Part shown: positions 1 to 8,726 of the stretch, piece by piece | How positions within the stretch are numbered: position 1 is the stretch's first letter | Layout: each line of letters opens with the position of its first letter | Assembly: GCA_029194535.1 (NCBI GenBank) | Contig: JARFXR010000002.1 | Location: 992,001 to 1,056,000 of the forward strand | Source: Nitrospira sp. | GTDB taxonomy: Bacteria > Nitrospirota > Nitrospiria > Nitrospirales > Nitrospiraceae | Direction: 5' to 3' | DNA: 64,000 nt | Notes under the pieces: model-generated | Seen by the model: only the letters and a program-made list of their open reading frames with translations | What the model was told of the DNA's origin: nothing | Databases searched by the model: none | Made by a program: the position numbers and the translations under genes

Positions 1-6
1 GAATGA

Positions 7-540
7 ATGAGCGCAATCGTGCGAGCAGCGGTGCTGACCTGTCTGTCCTTGGCCGCCGTCTGCATGTCCGTTTCAGCCGGATCCGCGGAACCCTATGAAT
101 TGAGCAAGAACGACGTAATGGATGCCAAGGGCATTAAGAGTTCCGAGGTATCCCTGTTTGGGGTCAAGCTCGGCGACAGCGAGGCGAAGGCTCTCGATGT
201 ATTGGTGAACGAGAAAATCCCGGGCGTAAAGGTCGAGCAGGAAGCCTTGTTCATTTTTCTCCTCGACCAGCGAAAACCGACCGGTCCAATGGCCGGCGTG
301 CGGGTTCAAGACGGGAAGGTTGACCTTATTTTTGTGAACAACAGATTTGCCTACAAAACGCGCGGAGTCTTCCGAAACGTCCTCAATAGTGAGAGCCCTG
401 AAGATGTTCGGAAGTTGCTCGGTCAGGAAGATTATGGTGACGAAAACGTCATGGGGGCCGTCCTGGCGTATGACAAACAAGGTTTCGTCATCAACTACCT
501 GGGAAAAGACGTGAATATCGAATTTTCCCCTCTTCGCTAG
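7..540 (+). CDS. Small exported protein of unknown function
   Basis: The 177-residue product starts with a basic tip and a hydrophobic stretch (about residues 5-25), then Ala-Gly-Ser-Ala before Glu-Pro, which looks like a signal peptide cleaved near residue 27. The mature part of about 150 residues has no Cys and no motif I recognise; it is mixed hydrophobic and charged, like a small periplasmic alpha/beta domain. The window begins 6 bases before the ATG, so neither the RBS nor the operon context can be judged. It converges with the carboxypeptidase gene on the other strand. Reading frame and signal peptide are seen; no function is assigned. Confidence 0.7.
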   Translation: MSAIVRAAVLTCLSLAAVCMSVSAGSAEPYELSKNDVMDAKGIKSSEVSLFGVKLGDSEAKALDVLVNEKIPGVKVEQEALFIFLLDQRKPTGPMAGVRVQDGKVDLIFVNNRFAYKTRGVFRNVLNSESPEDVRKLLGQEDYGDENVMGAVLAYDKQGFVINYLGKDVNIEFSPLR

Positions 541-651
541 GGCGCGTTCCTCTCACACCCTTTTTCATCCTTCGCCGCCCAATAGAGTCCATGCATCGAT
601 GACCTCATGGCCTCGGACGGCAAGACCGAGCAGATGACCCAGTTCTGCGGG

Positions 652-1569
652 CTAATGAATGGAGTCGGACGTGCGAAGGCCATAGTTGATGAGGCTCATC
701 GCAGTGTTCCAGCGGCGATTCGAATTGAGGATGACGAGCAGCAGGTCACTGCCGTTCTGGGAGACCTTCGCAATGAGACACCGTCCGGCTTTGGACGTGA
801 ACCCGGTCTTCACTCCCTCAACACCCGGGATGCGCCCAAGCAGTCGGTTTGTATTATGCAGCACGTGGGCATGCGTGCCATTGATGGGCATGATGATCGC
901 CCGCTCTTCTCGAACCAATTGCCGAAACGTGGGCTGCTCCAGCGCGATGACGCTCAAGCGTGCCAGATCTTCAGCGGACGAATAGTGATCGGGATGATCG
1001 AAGCCGCAGGCATTGCTGAAATGCGTATCCGACAGCCCAAGGGTCGTCGCCTTGGCATTCATAAGCGATACGAATTGCGACTCGTCTCCCCCGACATGTT
1101 CGACGGCCGCCAGACACGCGTCGTTCGCCGACATGATGAGCATACCCTTCAAGAGATCCTCGAGCCGAAATACCTGGCCAGGCTTGAGGCGGAGGTGGAT
1201 CTTATGTGCGCGAGCGGCCGTCGGGCTGACCGTGACCAGATCGTCCAAGCGACCCCGCTCGAGGATCACCAAGGCCGACATGATCTTCGTCAGGCTCGCC
1301 GGCGAGAGCCGTTTGCCCGACTCGTGTTCGTATAGGACCCGCCCGCTGTTGAGCTCCTTCAAGAGAATGCTGTGGGCGGGCACCCGTCGCCAGGGAAGCG
1401 CTGTGCCGTCGGTGCCCGAAACATGGGCCGGCCTGGACGAAACCGAAGCGCGCCTGGCCTCCGTCGGCGACGGCATGGTGCCGCTGAGCCCCGTGATCAG
1501 GATCCCCCAGCAGAATACCGCCGCGGCGAAGCGAGCCCACAGGATCAGTCTGGACCTCCGCACGCGCAT
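652..1569 (-). CDS. D-alanyl-D-alanine carboxypeptidase, peptidase S11
   Basis: A periplasmic penicillin-binding protein that trims the terminal D-Ala of peptidoglycan stem peptides. The three active-site motifs of the family are present: SLTK at residues 92-95 (Ser nucleophile and Lys), SAN at 147-149 and KTG at 254-256. A membrane or signal segment covers residues 8-31. The protein ends about 50 residues after KTG, so it lacks the C-terminal beta domain and amphipathic anchor of PBP5-type enzymes and resembles the shorter DacA/PBP7 kind. ATG at 1569 lies 11 bases from an AGGGGG RBS; ATG at 1578 is only 2 bases away and less likely. It follows the small CxxC gene by about 20 bases and is probably co-transcribed with it. 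Confidence 0.9.
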   Translation of the reverse strand: MRVRRSRLILWARFAAAVFCWGILITGLSGTMPSPTEARRASVSSRPAHVSGTDGTALPWRRVPAHSILLKELNSGRVLYEHESGKRLSPASLTKIMSALVILERGRLDDLVTVSPTAARAHKIHLRLKPGQVFRLEDLLKGMLIMSANDACLAAVEHVGGDESQFVSLMNAKATTLGLSDTHFSNACGFDHPDHYSSAEDLARLSVIALEQPTFRQLVREERAIIMPINGTHAHVLHNTNRLLGRIPGVEGVKTGFTSKAGRCLIAKVSQNGSDLLLVILNSNRRWNTAMSLINYGLRTSDSIH

Positions 1570-1588
1570 GGCGGTCATCGCCCCCTGA

Positions 1589-1777
1589 CTACAATGTGAA
1601 TGACTCCCGCACCTTGTTGCCGCGGAATCCGCTGTCGATGACTCTATGGAAGAAACGAAGAAGGTCGGCAAGATCGATCCAAAATCCGCAGTTCAGACAG
1701 CGAGCGTAGAGACGACGATTCACCATCGTATAGTGCCGCTCGATCATCATGAAGCCTTGACATTTAAGGCAATGCAT
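1589..1777 (-). CDS. Small double-CxxC (zinc-ribbon-like) protein
   Basis: A 62-residue protein with CLKC at residues 3-6 and CLNC at 28-31, a pair of CxxC knuckles spaced as in a minimal zinc ribbon, followed by an amphipathic C-terminal half. It has no signal peptide. An AGGA lies about 6 bases upstream of the ATG. It is the gene directly upstream of the D,D-carboxypeptidase on the same strand. A structural metal site is inferred from the cysteines alone; function unknown. Confidence 0.6.
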   Translation of the reverse strand: MHCLKCQGFMMIERHYTMVNRRLYARCLNCGFWIDLADLLRFFHRVIDSGFRGNKVRESFTL

Positions 1778-1804
1778 TGCGAATCCTGACGTGCCACGAG
1801 GCGG

Positions 1805-2008
1805 TCATCCGATCCGTTTCATGACCAACGCGAGACACCCTGCCAGAAGGCCTCCGCCGAAAATCGTCGTACCGAGCGAGAGGTAGGGATTTGCACCTCC
1901 CGCCGGATGGGTTCCGTCGATCAGGTCTCGCACGCCTCCCTGCACCATAAGTACCGAAAGGGTGAGCAGCGCGCCGATCGCGAACCACCATGTGAACGAT
2001 CTCACCAC
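1805..2008 (-). CDS. Small two-helix membrane protein
   Basis: A 67-residue protein with two hydrophobic segments (about residues 5-25 and 45-63) joined by a short loop rich in Gly, Pro and Asp, typical of a helical hairpin in the inner membrane. The start is GTG at 2008, preceded by TGAGGCG as RBS. It precedes the double-CxxC gene with a gap of about 30 bases and probably shares its transcript. I do not recognise the family. Confidence 0.5.
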   Translation of the reverse strand: MVRSFTWWFAIGALLTLSVLMVQGGVRDLIDGTHPAGGANPYLSLGTTIFGGGLLAGCLALVMKRIG

Positions 2009-2145
2009 CGCGCCTCAGCTACGGCGCAACACCGCAAAACCGCGCCTGTCGGCCACTCTAGCGGACGGTCTTCGGAGAGTCAAGCAGACGCCGGATTCGA
2101 TTCTGCGGTTTCGGTCGTAGGGCGATGTCCTCGCCGATACAGCGA

Positions 2146-3408
2146 TCACGGCGCGGCGGCTTTGGGGAACGCCGTCGCTTTCAGACCGCGATGCAGGAAA
2201 ATCGACACCGTCCCGGCCCCGTTATCCGCCGTCACGAGGCCAGGCTCCTCGGCTTCCTTTGTCGTCGCGCGAAATACTGCGACGGCGAAAGGACCCGGTT
2301 TGGTCTTGTAGTTCCTCGGAGGATATTCAAAGGTCCCGTCTCCTCGGCCGAAGAGAATCGACAGGTCGTTGGACTGAAGATTGACGATGGCCACATCCGC
2401 GCGCTGGTCTCCATTGAAATCACGAGCCAGACCGAAATTCGGACCTGCGTCCGCCCCGGAGTCACGGCCAGGCTGAAACGTGCCGTTGCCGTTTCCCAGA
2501 AATGTCGAAAAGCTGTCGCGCTCGCCGTTGATCACCAGCAGGTCGCGGATCTTGTCGCTGTTGAAATCGGCGAAACTGACCCCAAGTGGTCGCTTCCCCG
2601 ATTTATAATCGATCGGCGGACGGAACGTTCCGTCGCCGTTCCCGATCCAGACAGATACGGCATTGGACATGGGGCCACCGTTTGTGACGACTAAGTCTAC
2701 GATGGAATCGCGATTCAAGTCCGACAATGCGACCGAAGTCGGGGTATCGCCGTACTCATACTGCGGTCCGTGCTTGAACTCTCCATTGCCGGTACCCAGG
2801 AAAATTTTCACCTTGTCGTTCCTCAGGGCGACGACCAAATCAGCAGCGTGGTCGCCGTTCAAGTCATCACTCGCCACGGCGACGGGCGTTCTATGGACCG
2901 GGTACTGTGGGCCCTCATCGAATTTCCCGTCGCCGCGACCGAACAGCACGGCAATCTGATCGCTTCCCGAACAAGCGAGCACGACGTCAGGATAGACGTC
3001 GGCATTGAACCCTCCGGTCGCGAGGGATCGCGGTTCTTGGCACACGTGGAGCTGTAATTGATCTCGAAAGGTACCGTCCCCGTTCCCCATGAGAATCGAG
3101 AGGGTGTCGCTTGCAATGTTCGTGGTGACCAGATCGGTCAAGCCGTCCTGGTTCACGTCCATGGTGGTGACCGTCGTCGGATTCTTCCCCACCTTGTAAC
3201 TGGCGAAGTAGTACAAGAGATCCGGCGGCACATAGGGATCCTGCTTTGAACAGGCAAGCGCGGCAAGGATGATCGAAAGGCTGCCGACCATGAGCGCTGT
3301 GGACCATAGAGGTCGCCGGCTGATCAGGACCGACCTGTGCCAGAGCGCGGCCGCAACGCCGACCCACCTGGGGCGATCTCCCCGAGAATAGTGACGAGAG
3401 AATGACAT
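2146..3408 (-). CDS. FG-GAP/VCBS repeat protein, probable lipoprotein
   Basis: A 420-residue exported protein dominated by six to seven repeats of about 45 residues, each with an Asp-rich loop such as DVNQDGLTDLV, DLNGDHAADLV, DFNSDKIRDLL or DFNGDQRADVA. These are the calcium-binding loops of FG-GAP/VCBS beta-propellers. Before them is a hydrophobic segment ending Leu-Ala-Ala-Leu-Ala-Cys, a lipobox-like site. Start choice: the -10 box at 3428-3433 excludes the upstream ATG at 3510; ATG 3408 is the first one downstream, but ATG 3291 would place the signal peptide at the N terminus and is also plausible. Such propellers act in adhesion or as secreted scaffolds; the partner is unknown. Confidence 0.8.
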   Translation of the reverse strand: MSFSRHYSRGDRPRWVGVAAALWHRSVLISRRPLWSTALMVGSLSIILAALACSKQDPYVPPDLLYYFASYKVGKNPTTVTTMDVNQDGLTDLVTTNIASDTLSILMGNGDGTFRDQLQLHVCQEPRSLATGGFNADVYPDVVLACSGSDQIAVLFGRGDGKFDEGPQYPVHRTPVAVASDDLNGDHAADLVVALRNDKVKIFLGTGNGEFKHGPQYEYGDTPTSVALSDLNRDSIVDLVVTNGGPMSNAVSVWIGNGDGTFRPPIDYKSGKRPLGVSFADFNSDKIRDLLVINGERDSFSTFLGNGNGTFQPGRDSGADAGPNFGLARDFNGDQRADVAIVNLQSNDLSILFGRGDGTFEYPPRNYKTKPGPFAVAVFRATTKEAEEPGLVTADNGAGTVSIFLHRGLKATAFPKAAAP

Positions 3409-3427
3409 GGTTCGAAGCAAGAGGGTG

Positions 3428-3457
3428 AGTATACTGACCGAGGTCTTTGTCTGACAA
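3428..3457 (-). promoter_or_regulatory. Sigma70-type promoter of the FG-GAP gene
   Basis: Minus-strand TTGTCA (3452-3457), an 18-base spacer and TATACT (3428-3433). It sits just upstream of ATG 3408 and inside the longest open frame, which argues that translation starts downstream of it. Confidence 0.5.
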
Positions 3458-3569
3458 TCATGTCGGATGCAGCGGATGACGCCGCCGCCATAACCGGATC
3501 CGCTGCTCAAAGGCTTTGAAAATGGGACGTCACCTGGGGTAGACTACCATCCTTCCAAGGAGGAGCACC

Positions 3570-3890
3570 ATGAGTAAGACCGTGAAAGTCGACATCTCCA
3601 TGTATGGGATCGCCGAGGTCCTACACTGGTGTCACGATCGAAACAAAGGCCGCATTTCAGGAGTAGATACCGCAGGGTTTGAGAAAATGAAGGCCTTTCT
3701 GGCGGAGAAACCTCAGTCCGGAGATTACTTTACCCTCGACCAGTTCTGGAAGAAACGCGTGACGCTCGAGTTAACTGAAGAGGAAGTGGCGCTGATTGAT
3801 CGCTGCCTCTACGACATCCCGAACTTCGACAACGAGCCGTTGCCGCAGATCCGCCACAAGTTTTGGCCCAAACAGGCCGCTACCACCTGA
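3570..3890 (+). CDS. Small soluble protein of unknown function
   Basis: A 106-residue protein with a very strong RBS (AAGGAGG, 7 bases before the ATG). It has no signal peptide or membrane segment, two cysteines (in HWCHD and DRCLY), several Trp and Phe, and a likely alpha/beta fold. A DsrC/TusE assignment was considered because of size, but the C-terminal Cys-x10-Cys tail of that family is missing. It stands alone between divergent and convergent neighbours. The strong RBS and clean frame make it a real gene; the role is unknown. Confidence 0.75.
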   Translation: MSKTVKVDISMYGIAEVLHWCHDRNKGRISGVDTAGFEKMKAFLAEKPQSGDYFTLDQFWKKRVTLELTEEEVALIDRCLYDIPNFDNEPLPQIRHKFWPKQAATT

Positions 3891-3995
3891 ACTCGCCCTA
3901 ACAAGGCACTGGCGCTGAATTCCGCTCTCAGACCGTGGCGCCGTTCGGCAGCCTCGCGCCGTCCAGCGCCGCTCGGCAAGGGAGGGCGCGCGCCC

Positions 3996-4997
3996 TCAGA
4001 GCGTGCCCTCCCCTTTGAGATACCGTCGAAAGCGGTCCATCAACTCGGCTCCAAGCGTTCCGCCCTCGGGCTTCTTGGTCTCCGGATCGGCGAAATGCCC
4101 TCGGATCTCCTTCAACCGTAGTTCCGCTTGTTCATTTCCTTGAAGGCGTTTGGTTTTCTCCAGCGCCGTGTCGAACGCGTCGAAGGTCAATTCGTTATAG
4201 CCGAAGGAGCGGATGCGCTTGACCGCCTTCATCATCGCCTGATTGCGAAACGTCGTGAGATGGTCCGAGTCAATTTCCTTGAGCCCCAATTTTCTGGCTC
4301 GCCGTTCCGCGGCTTTGCGAATTCCGCTCCGGACGAAATCCGGTGACGTCTGCAGCCGCTTCCAGGCCTCGTCAGTCCAGGCGACCCGTTCCTGTGGCCC
4401 ATCCCACAAATCTTTGAGGACATCGCCCGTAATCTGCGTGAGGCCCTTCTCTCGCGCAAGATCTTCGGTATCATGTTTCAGCATGTCGGTCACGAACTCG
4501 ACGGCGATCGGGGGTGACTGCCGCACCTTCTCGCCGAGTGCGGCCAGAGCCTCCTCCGTCCAGGGCAAGGCAGGCGCGGTGTTCTCACGCATGTCTCCCA
4601 TCGCTTCGACCTTTTCGAACAAGTCGATGTTGACCTCAAGGTGTCCCCCTTCTCTGGCGACCTCCTCCGCAATCTGCTTGATCATACCTCGCATGAACTC
4701 CGGGACGGTATTCAGCCGCTCCTTGGCCGCAGCAGTCCAAGGCAGCTGCCCCTGTTCCATCTGGGCAGCAGCATCGGCCATTCCCGACTCGCCGCCCATG
4801 CGCCCCATCATCTGATTCTTGAACTGATCCAGCGTGGTTTCCGTAATTTCCGCCAGACCCAGCTCCCTGGCCTTCTTTTCGGCCAGACGGCGGACCATGC
4901 CCCGAAGGAATACCGGGGCGCGATCCATGCGCTTCAATGCGCCGTCGGTCCAGCGTACATCGGTCACAGCGGTATCGTCGGCATCCGGTGCGCTCAT
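3996..4997 (-). CDS. Protein of four tandem PCP_red domains
   Basis: A 333-residue soluble protein built from four copies of a roughly 45-residue helical unit of the form W-T/x-A-L-R-x-P-x-F-R-G-I-A-E-x-A-R-G-x-I-T. They begin near DVRWTDGALKRM, LPWTAAAKERLN, LPWTEEALAAL and VAWTDEAWKRL. The pattern matches PCP_red, the small C-terminal domain of the light-independent protochlorophyllide reductase subunit BchB/ChlB. No nitrogenase-like catalytic part accompanies it and no chlorophyll gene is nearby. It follows the IHF gene by 12 bases and ends the long aromatic-amino-acid/rpsA block. The stop codon lies inside a GC-rich palindrome (3982-3997) that may help termination. The domain call is confident; the function is unknown. 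Confidence 0.8.
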   Translation of the reverse strand: MSAPDADDTAVTDVRWTDGALKRMDRAPVFLRGMVRRLAEKKARELGLAEITETTLDQFKNQMMGRMGGESGMADAAAQMEQGQLPWTAAAKERLNTVPEFMRGMIKQIAEEVAREGGHLEVNIDLFEKVEAMGDMRENTAPALPWTEEALAALGEKVRQSPPIAVEFVTDMLKHDTEDLAREKGLTQITGDVLKDLWDGPQERVAWTDEAWKRLQTSPDFVRSGIRKAAERRARKLGLKEIDSDHLTTFRNQAMMKAVKRIRSFGYNELTFDAFDTALEKTKRLQGNEQAELRLKEIRGHFADPETKKPEGGTLGAELMDRFRRYLKGEGTL

Positions 4998-5009
4998 GGA
5001 TGGTACTCC

Positions 5010-5288
5010 CTACTGATTCAGCAGTTCTTTAAGTTCCTTGCCGGCCTTGAAGAACGGGACTTTCTTGGCGGGCACGGCCACCGTCGCTCCGGTCTTCGGG
5101 TTACGGCCTTCCTTCATGCGGCGAGCCCTGAGGCGAAAGCTCCCGAACCCGCGAATTTCCGTTTTGTCGCCGTTTTTTAAGGAGTCCCGCACGCAGTCGA
5201 AGATCGTGTTAACGACAATTTCGGCCTGCCGCTTCGTCAAAGTCGTCACCTGCTCGGAGACCCGCTCAATGATTTGGGCTTTCGTCAT
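5010..5288 (-). CDS. IHF/HU-family DNA-bending protein, IHF-beta-like
   Basis: A 92-residue histone-like protein. It has the family's helical dimer core, then the beta arm with EIRGFGSF and GRNPKTGATV, whose Pro intercalates into bent DNA. IRGFGSF and the GKELKELL ending are closer to IHF-beta than to HU. It bends DNA as a dimer in nucleoid organisation, recombination and promoter architecture. It is preceded by sppA (47 bases) and followed by the PCP_red gene (12 bases). A second HU-type gene is at 33663-33935. Confidence 0.93.
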   Translation of the reverse strand: MTKAQIIERVSEQVTTLTKRQAEIVVNTIFDCVRDSLKNGDKTEIRGFGSFRLRARRMKEGRNPKTGATVAVPAKKVPFFKAGKELKELLNQ

Positions 5289-5335
5289 ATCCGATTCCCC
5301 TTTCGCTTCGATACGGCGTCGGTGTATCGGCCGCG

Positions 5336-6256
5336 TTAAAACGCCATCAGATACTTGAGACTGACTCCCGCATAGAAGTCCAGCCTGGGCAACACCGCCG
5401 CAAGCCGCGATTCGATCAATTCTCTGATCGAAAACCGCCGGCGCGGCTCAACCACCTTCGGTTCACCTTCAATGCCGGCCAAATCCGCAGCCAGTTGAAT
5501 GGCGTCCTCGAGATTGCCCAATTCATCGACCAGCTTGGCCTCCTTGGCCTGACGCCCCGTGAAAATCCGGCCATCCGCAAGCGCTTGAACCGCCGCAGGC
5601 TCCATCGCACGTCCCGCAGCCACCGCGTCGATAAATTGCATGTGCACGTCGTCCATCACGGACTGCAGCAACGCACGTTCTTCATCGCTCATTCGGCGCA
5701 GCGGAGACCCTACGTCCTTGAATTTTCCGCTCTTAACGACGATCCCCTCAACCCCGATCTTTTTCAATAGGCCTTCGACGTTCGCCGTTTCCATGATCAC
5801 CCCGATGCTACCCGTCAACGTCCCGGGGTTGGCGATGATCCGGTCCGTCGCCGACGCGATGTAATAGCCGCCTGACGCGGCAACCGTTCCCATGGAAGCG
5901 ATGACGGCCTTGCTGTTCTTGTTGCGAACACGCTGGACGGCGTCGTAGATCTCCTGTGACGGCACGACGCCTCCGCCGGGACTGTCGATCCGCAACACGA
6001 TGGCCTTGACGGAAGGATTTTCTCCGAAGCGCTTGAGTTCGGTGATCGTCGATTGTGAATCCAAGATGACGCCTTCCACGCGCACGAGCGCAATCCGGTC
6101 TTCCGTCGAAAGGTCGAGATCCGGAAAGAAGATATTGATGAAGAGCATCACCCCCATCACCGCAAGGACTCCCCAGAAGATTTTCCGCTTCAGGGGCCAC
6201 TTGCCTGCATTCGCCGTCGAGCCCTGGTCCATCGTGTCACTCATTGTCTCACTCAC
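5336..6256 (-). CDS. sppA: Signal peptide peptidase SppA, short type
   Basis: A membrane-anchored serine protease that degrades cleaved signal peptides. The N terminus has one transmembrane segment (about residues 26-44), followed by a single peptidase S49 domain. The Ser nucleophile is in AASGGYYIA (Ser128), and the general-base Lys is most likely Lys180 in KSGKFKD, matching the Ser/Lys dyad of Bacillus-type SppA. At 306 residues it is the single-domain form, not the tandem 67-kDa E. coli form. It sits between rpsA and the IHF gene, all minus strand with short gaps. Confidence 0.93.
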   Translation of the reverse strand: MSETMSDTMDQGSTANAGKWPLKRKIFWGVLAVMGVMLFINIFFPDLDLSTEDRIALVRVEGVILDSQSTITELKRFGENPSVKAIVLRIDSPGGGVVPSQEIYDAVQRVRNKNSKAVIASMGTVAASGGYYIASATDRIIANPGTLTGSIGVIMETANVEGLLKKIGVEGIVVKSGKFKDVGSPLRRMSDEERALLQSVMDDVHMQFIDAVAAGRAMEPAAVQALADGRIFTGRQAKEAKLVDELGNLEDAIQLAADLAGIEGEPKVVEPRRRFSIRELIESRLAAVLPRLDFYAGVSLKYLMAF

Positions 6257-6300
6257 GGACTGCGGTGCCGCGATCCTCGCGGCACCGCACCAATCTCGAG

Positions 6301-8016
6301 CTACTTCTCCTCGTCCTGCGCTGCCCGCTTCCGGCTCTGTTTGGCCGCGCGTCCCAGACTCTGATCCGGCGCTCCCTGGGCCGCATGATATTCGTCCACG
6401 TGCCGGCGCTCCGAGTCCAGCTGATGGTCGCGAAGACTCAGGGCGATTTTTCGCTCATCACGATCCACCTTGATGATCTTGGCTGCGACTTCATCCTGGA
6501 CCTTGAACTTCTCCTCGAGTTTGGCACTCGGATCAAGTCCGGCCTCGCTGACATGGATCAACCCTTCGACTCCGCCTTCCAGCTCGATGAAGATCCCGAA
6601 GTCTGCGACCTTGCTGACCTTCCCGCTTGCGGAATCTCCCACGCGGTAGCGGCTGGGAATTTCGTCATCCCAGGGGTCGCGGCTCAGCTGTTTATAGCCG
6701 AGTGAAAGTCGCTCCTTCTCCTTGTCGATCCGGAGCACGACAGCTTCCACCTTCTGGCCCTTCTTGAACAACTCGGACGGATGCTTGATGTGCTTGGTCC
6801 AGGACATGTCGGAAATGTGGATCAAGCCGTCGATACCTTCGTCCAGGCCGACGAAAGCCCCAAAATCGGTGAGGCTCTTGACCTTTCCCTCGATCCTGGT
6901 TCCGGTCGGATATTTACTTTCGACCATGTCCCATGGATTGGGAGCGGTCTGTTTCATGCCGAGAGAAATCTTTCGGCTGGCAGGATCCACGTTCAACACC
7001 GCAGCTTCGACCTGGTCTCCGATCGCCACGACGCGCGACGGGTGCCGCACCTCGTGGGTCCATGACATTTCCGACACGTGCACCAACCCCTCCACGCCCG
7101 GCTCGAGTTCCACAAAGGCCCCGTAGTCCGTCAGGCTCACAACCTTGCCGCGCACGCGCGTGCCGATCGGATACTTGGCGGCGACGCTCGTCCAAGGGTC
7201 GGCAGACTTCTGCTTCAGACCGAGCGAGATGCGGCCGGTCTCCCGATCATACTTCAGGACGCTCACCTCGACCCGATCTCCCACGTTGAACATTTCGGAG
7301 GGATGGCCCACCCGTCCCCAAGACATATCGGTGATGTGCAGCAACCCGTCGATTCCGCCCAGGTCAATAAAAGCGCCATAGTCGGTGATGTTCTTCACCA
7401 TCCCCTGAATCAGCTGGCCCTCCTTGAGCGTCGCGAGGGTGGATTGTCGCTTCTTGTCTCTCGTTTCCTCCAACAGCACGCGCCGGGACACCACGACATT
7501 GCCGCGACGATGGTTGATCTTGATGATCTTCATGGGAAACGTGCGGCCGACCAATCCATCGAGGTCGCGCACCGGATGGAGGTCGATCTGGGAACCGGGC
7601 AGAAAGGCCTTCACCCCGATGTCCACCATCATGCCCCCTTTGATCCGGGAGACCACCTTGCCGTCGATGCTCTTTTCCTCCTTGTATAACTTTTCCAATT
7701 CCTCCCAAATCTTCATCTTGTCGGCTTTTTCTTTGGACAAGACGAGATTGCCGTCCGCATCCTCGCACTCCTCGATGTAGACTTGAAGGCAGTCACCGAT
7801 CTTAAGCTGCTGCAGCTCTTCCGCCGCAAACTGATCGCTCGGAATCATCCCCTCGGACTTGTAGCCGATATCGACGACCACCTTGTCCTTCGTAAGGGCA
7901 ACGACACGGCCCTCCGTAATGGTCCCCTCTTCGAGATTCTTGAACGTTTCTTCGTACAGCGCCGCCAAGGCGTTGCGGTCCAACAGCTGATCACTCGATT
8001 TCGAAACCGTGCTCAT
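6301..8016 (-). CDS. rpsA: 30S ribosomal protein S1
   Basis: A 571-residue RNA-binding ribosomal protein that brings mRNA to the 30S subunit. Six S1 (OB-fold) repeats are visible in order; repeats 3-6 share the strong pattern V-x-G-V/I-x-D-Y/F-G-A-F-V-x-L-E-G-x-G-L-x-H-x-S (for example TDYGAFIDLGGIDGLLHITD), while the first two are more divergent, as usual for the ribosome-binding half. The tail is basic and charged. Like many bacteria it lies just downstream of cmk, here with plsC between. Confidence 0.97.
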   Translation of the reverse strand: MSTVSKSSDQLLDRNALAALYEETFKNLEEGTITEGRVVALTKDKVVVDIGYKSEGMIPSDQFAAEELQQLKIGDCLQVYIEECEDADGNLVLSKEKADKMKIWEELEKLYKEEKSIDGKVVSRIKGGMMVDIGVKAFLPGSQIDLHPVRDLDGLVGRTFPMKIIKINHRRGNVVVSRRVLLEETRDKKRQSTLATLKEGQLIQGMVKNITDYGAFIDLGGIDGLLHITDMSWGRVGHPSEMFNVGDRVEVSVLKYDRETGRISLGLKQKSADPWTSVAAKYPIGTRVRGKVVSLTDYGAFVELEPGVEGLVHVSEMSWTHEVRHPSRVVAIGDQVEAAVLNVDPASRKISLGMKQTAPNPWDMVESKYPTGTRIEGKVKSLTDFGAFVGLDEGIDGLIHISDMSWTKHIKHPSELFKKGQKVEAVVLRIDKEKERLSLGYKQLSRDPWDDEIPSRYRVGDSASGKVSKVADFGIFIELEGGVEGLIHVSEAGLDPSAKLEEKFKVQDEVAAKIIKVDRDERKIALSLRDHQLDSERRHVDEYHAAQGAPDQSLGRAAKQSRKRAAQDEEK

Positions 8017-8072
8017 GGGTCTATCCTAATCTCCCGACGACCGTCGGTGCTGATATGCATAATCACCGGAGT

Positions 8073-8726
8073 TCACTCAGCGTGGTGCGCTCCGGCTGCC
8101 GGACCATGGCCCGGAGGGTCCACCCCTCCGAGCGCCGCGATCCGTTCCATCACTGTTCGACTCACATGCCGATAAAACTGTTTCGCGTCCGCTCCGTCGA
8201 TAGGACGGCCGAACGTCATCGGTTCCCCGAACCGCACGGTCACAAGGTGGCGCCGGGGTCGAGTCGTCCCGGGAGGCAACACCTCATAGGTGCCCTTCAA
8301 GTACGCTGGGACGACCGGACACCCTGTCTGCGCCACGATCATGCCCAATCCCGGCTTCGCCTCCCGAAGCTGTCCGGTGAGGGTTCGCCCCCCCTCCGGG
8401 AATATCACCACGACTTTGCCCTTCTGGATCAAGGCCACCGCTGTGTCAAAGGCTCGGCGATCCAAGCGGCCAAGCTTCAGCGGAATCCATCCGAGCCATT
8501 GCAGAAGCTCCTTCAAGCCTGGAACGAACAGATCGCTACGTCCCAAGTACCATGCGCGTCGAGGCATCCCGCACCCGAGCAGCGGGATGTCCGCATAACT
8601 CGCGTGGTTCGCCGCAATCAGCATCCCGCCCCGGCGGGGAACCGCCCCCTCGACCCGGTACCCGAGAAGGCTCCACCCGACAACCCTCGTCAGGCCCCAG
8701 AGCACCCAATACACCACCGAACTCAC
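8073..8726 (-). CDS. plsC: 1-acyl-sn-glycerol-3-phosphate acyltransferase
   Basis: Transfers the second acyl chain onto lysophosphatidic acid to make phosphatidic acid at the inner membrane. The 217-residue protein has the catalytic NHASYAD motif (H-x4-D) near residue 36 and FPEGGRT (the EGxR substrate motif) near residue 111. It has an N-terminal hydrophobic segment. Translation starts at GTG 8726, overlapping the stop of cmk by 4 bases (GTGA), so the two are translationally coupled. Confidence 0.93.
   Translation of the reverse strand: MSSVVYWVLWGLTRVVGWSLLGYRVEGAVPRRGGMLIAANHASYADIPLLGCGMPRRAWYLGRSDLFVPGLKELLQWLGWIPLKLGRLDRRAFDTAVALIQKGKVVVIFPEGGRTLTGQLREAKPGLGMIVAQTGCPVVPAYLKGTYEVLPPGTTRPRRHLVTVRFGEPMTFGRPIDGADAKQFYRHVSRTVMERIAALGGVDPPGHGPAAGAHHAE

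Noticed and set aside
3570-3890. DsrC/TusE-like assignment for the 106-residue protein
   Set aside because: Similar size, but the conserved C-terminal cysteine arm is absent.
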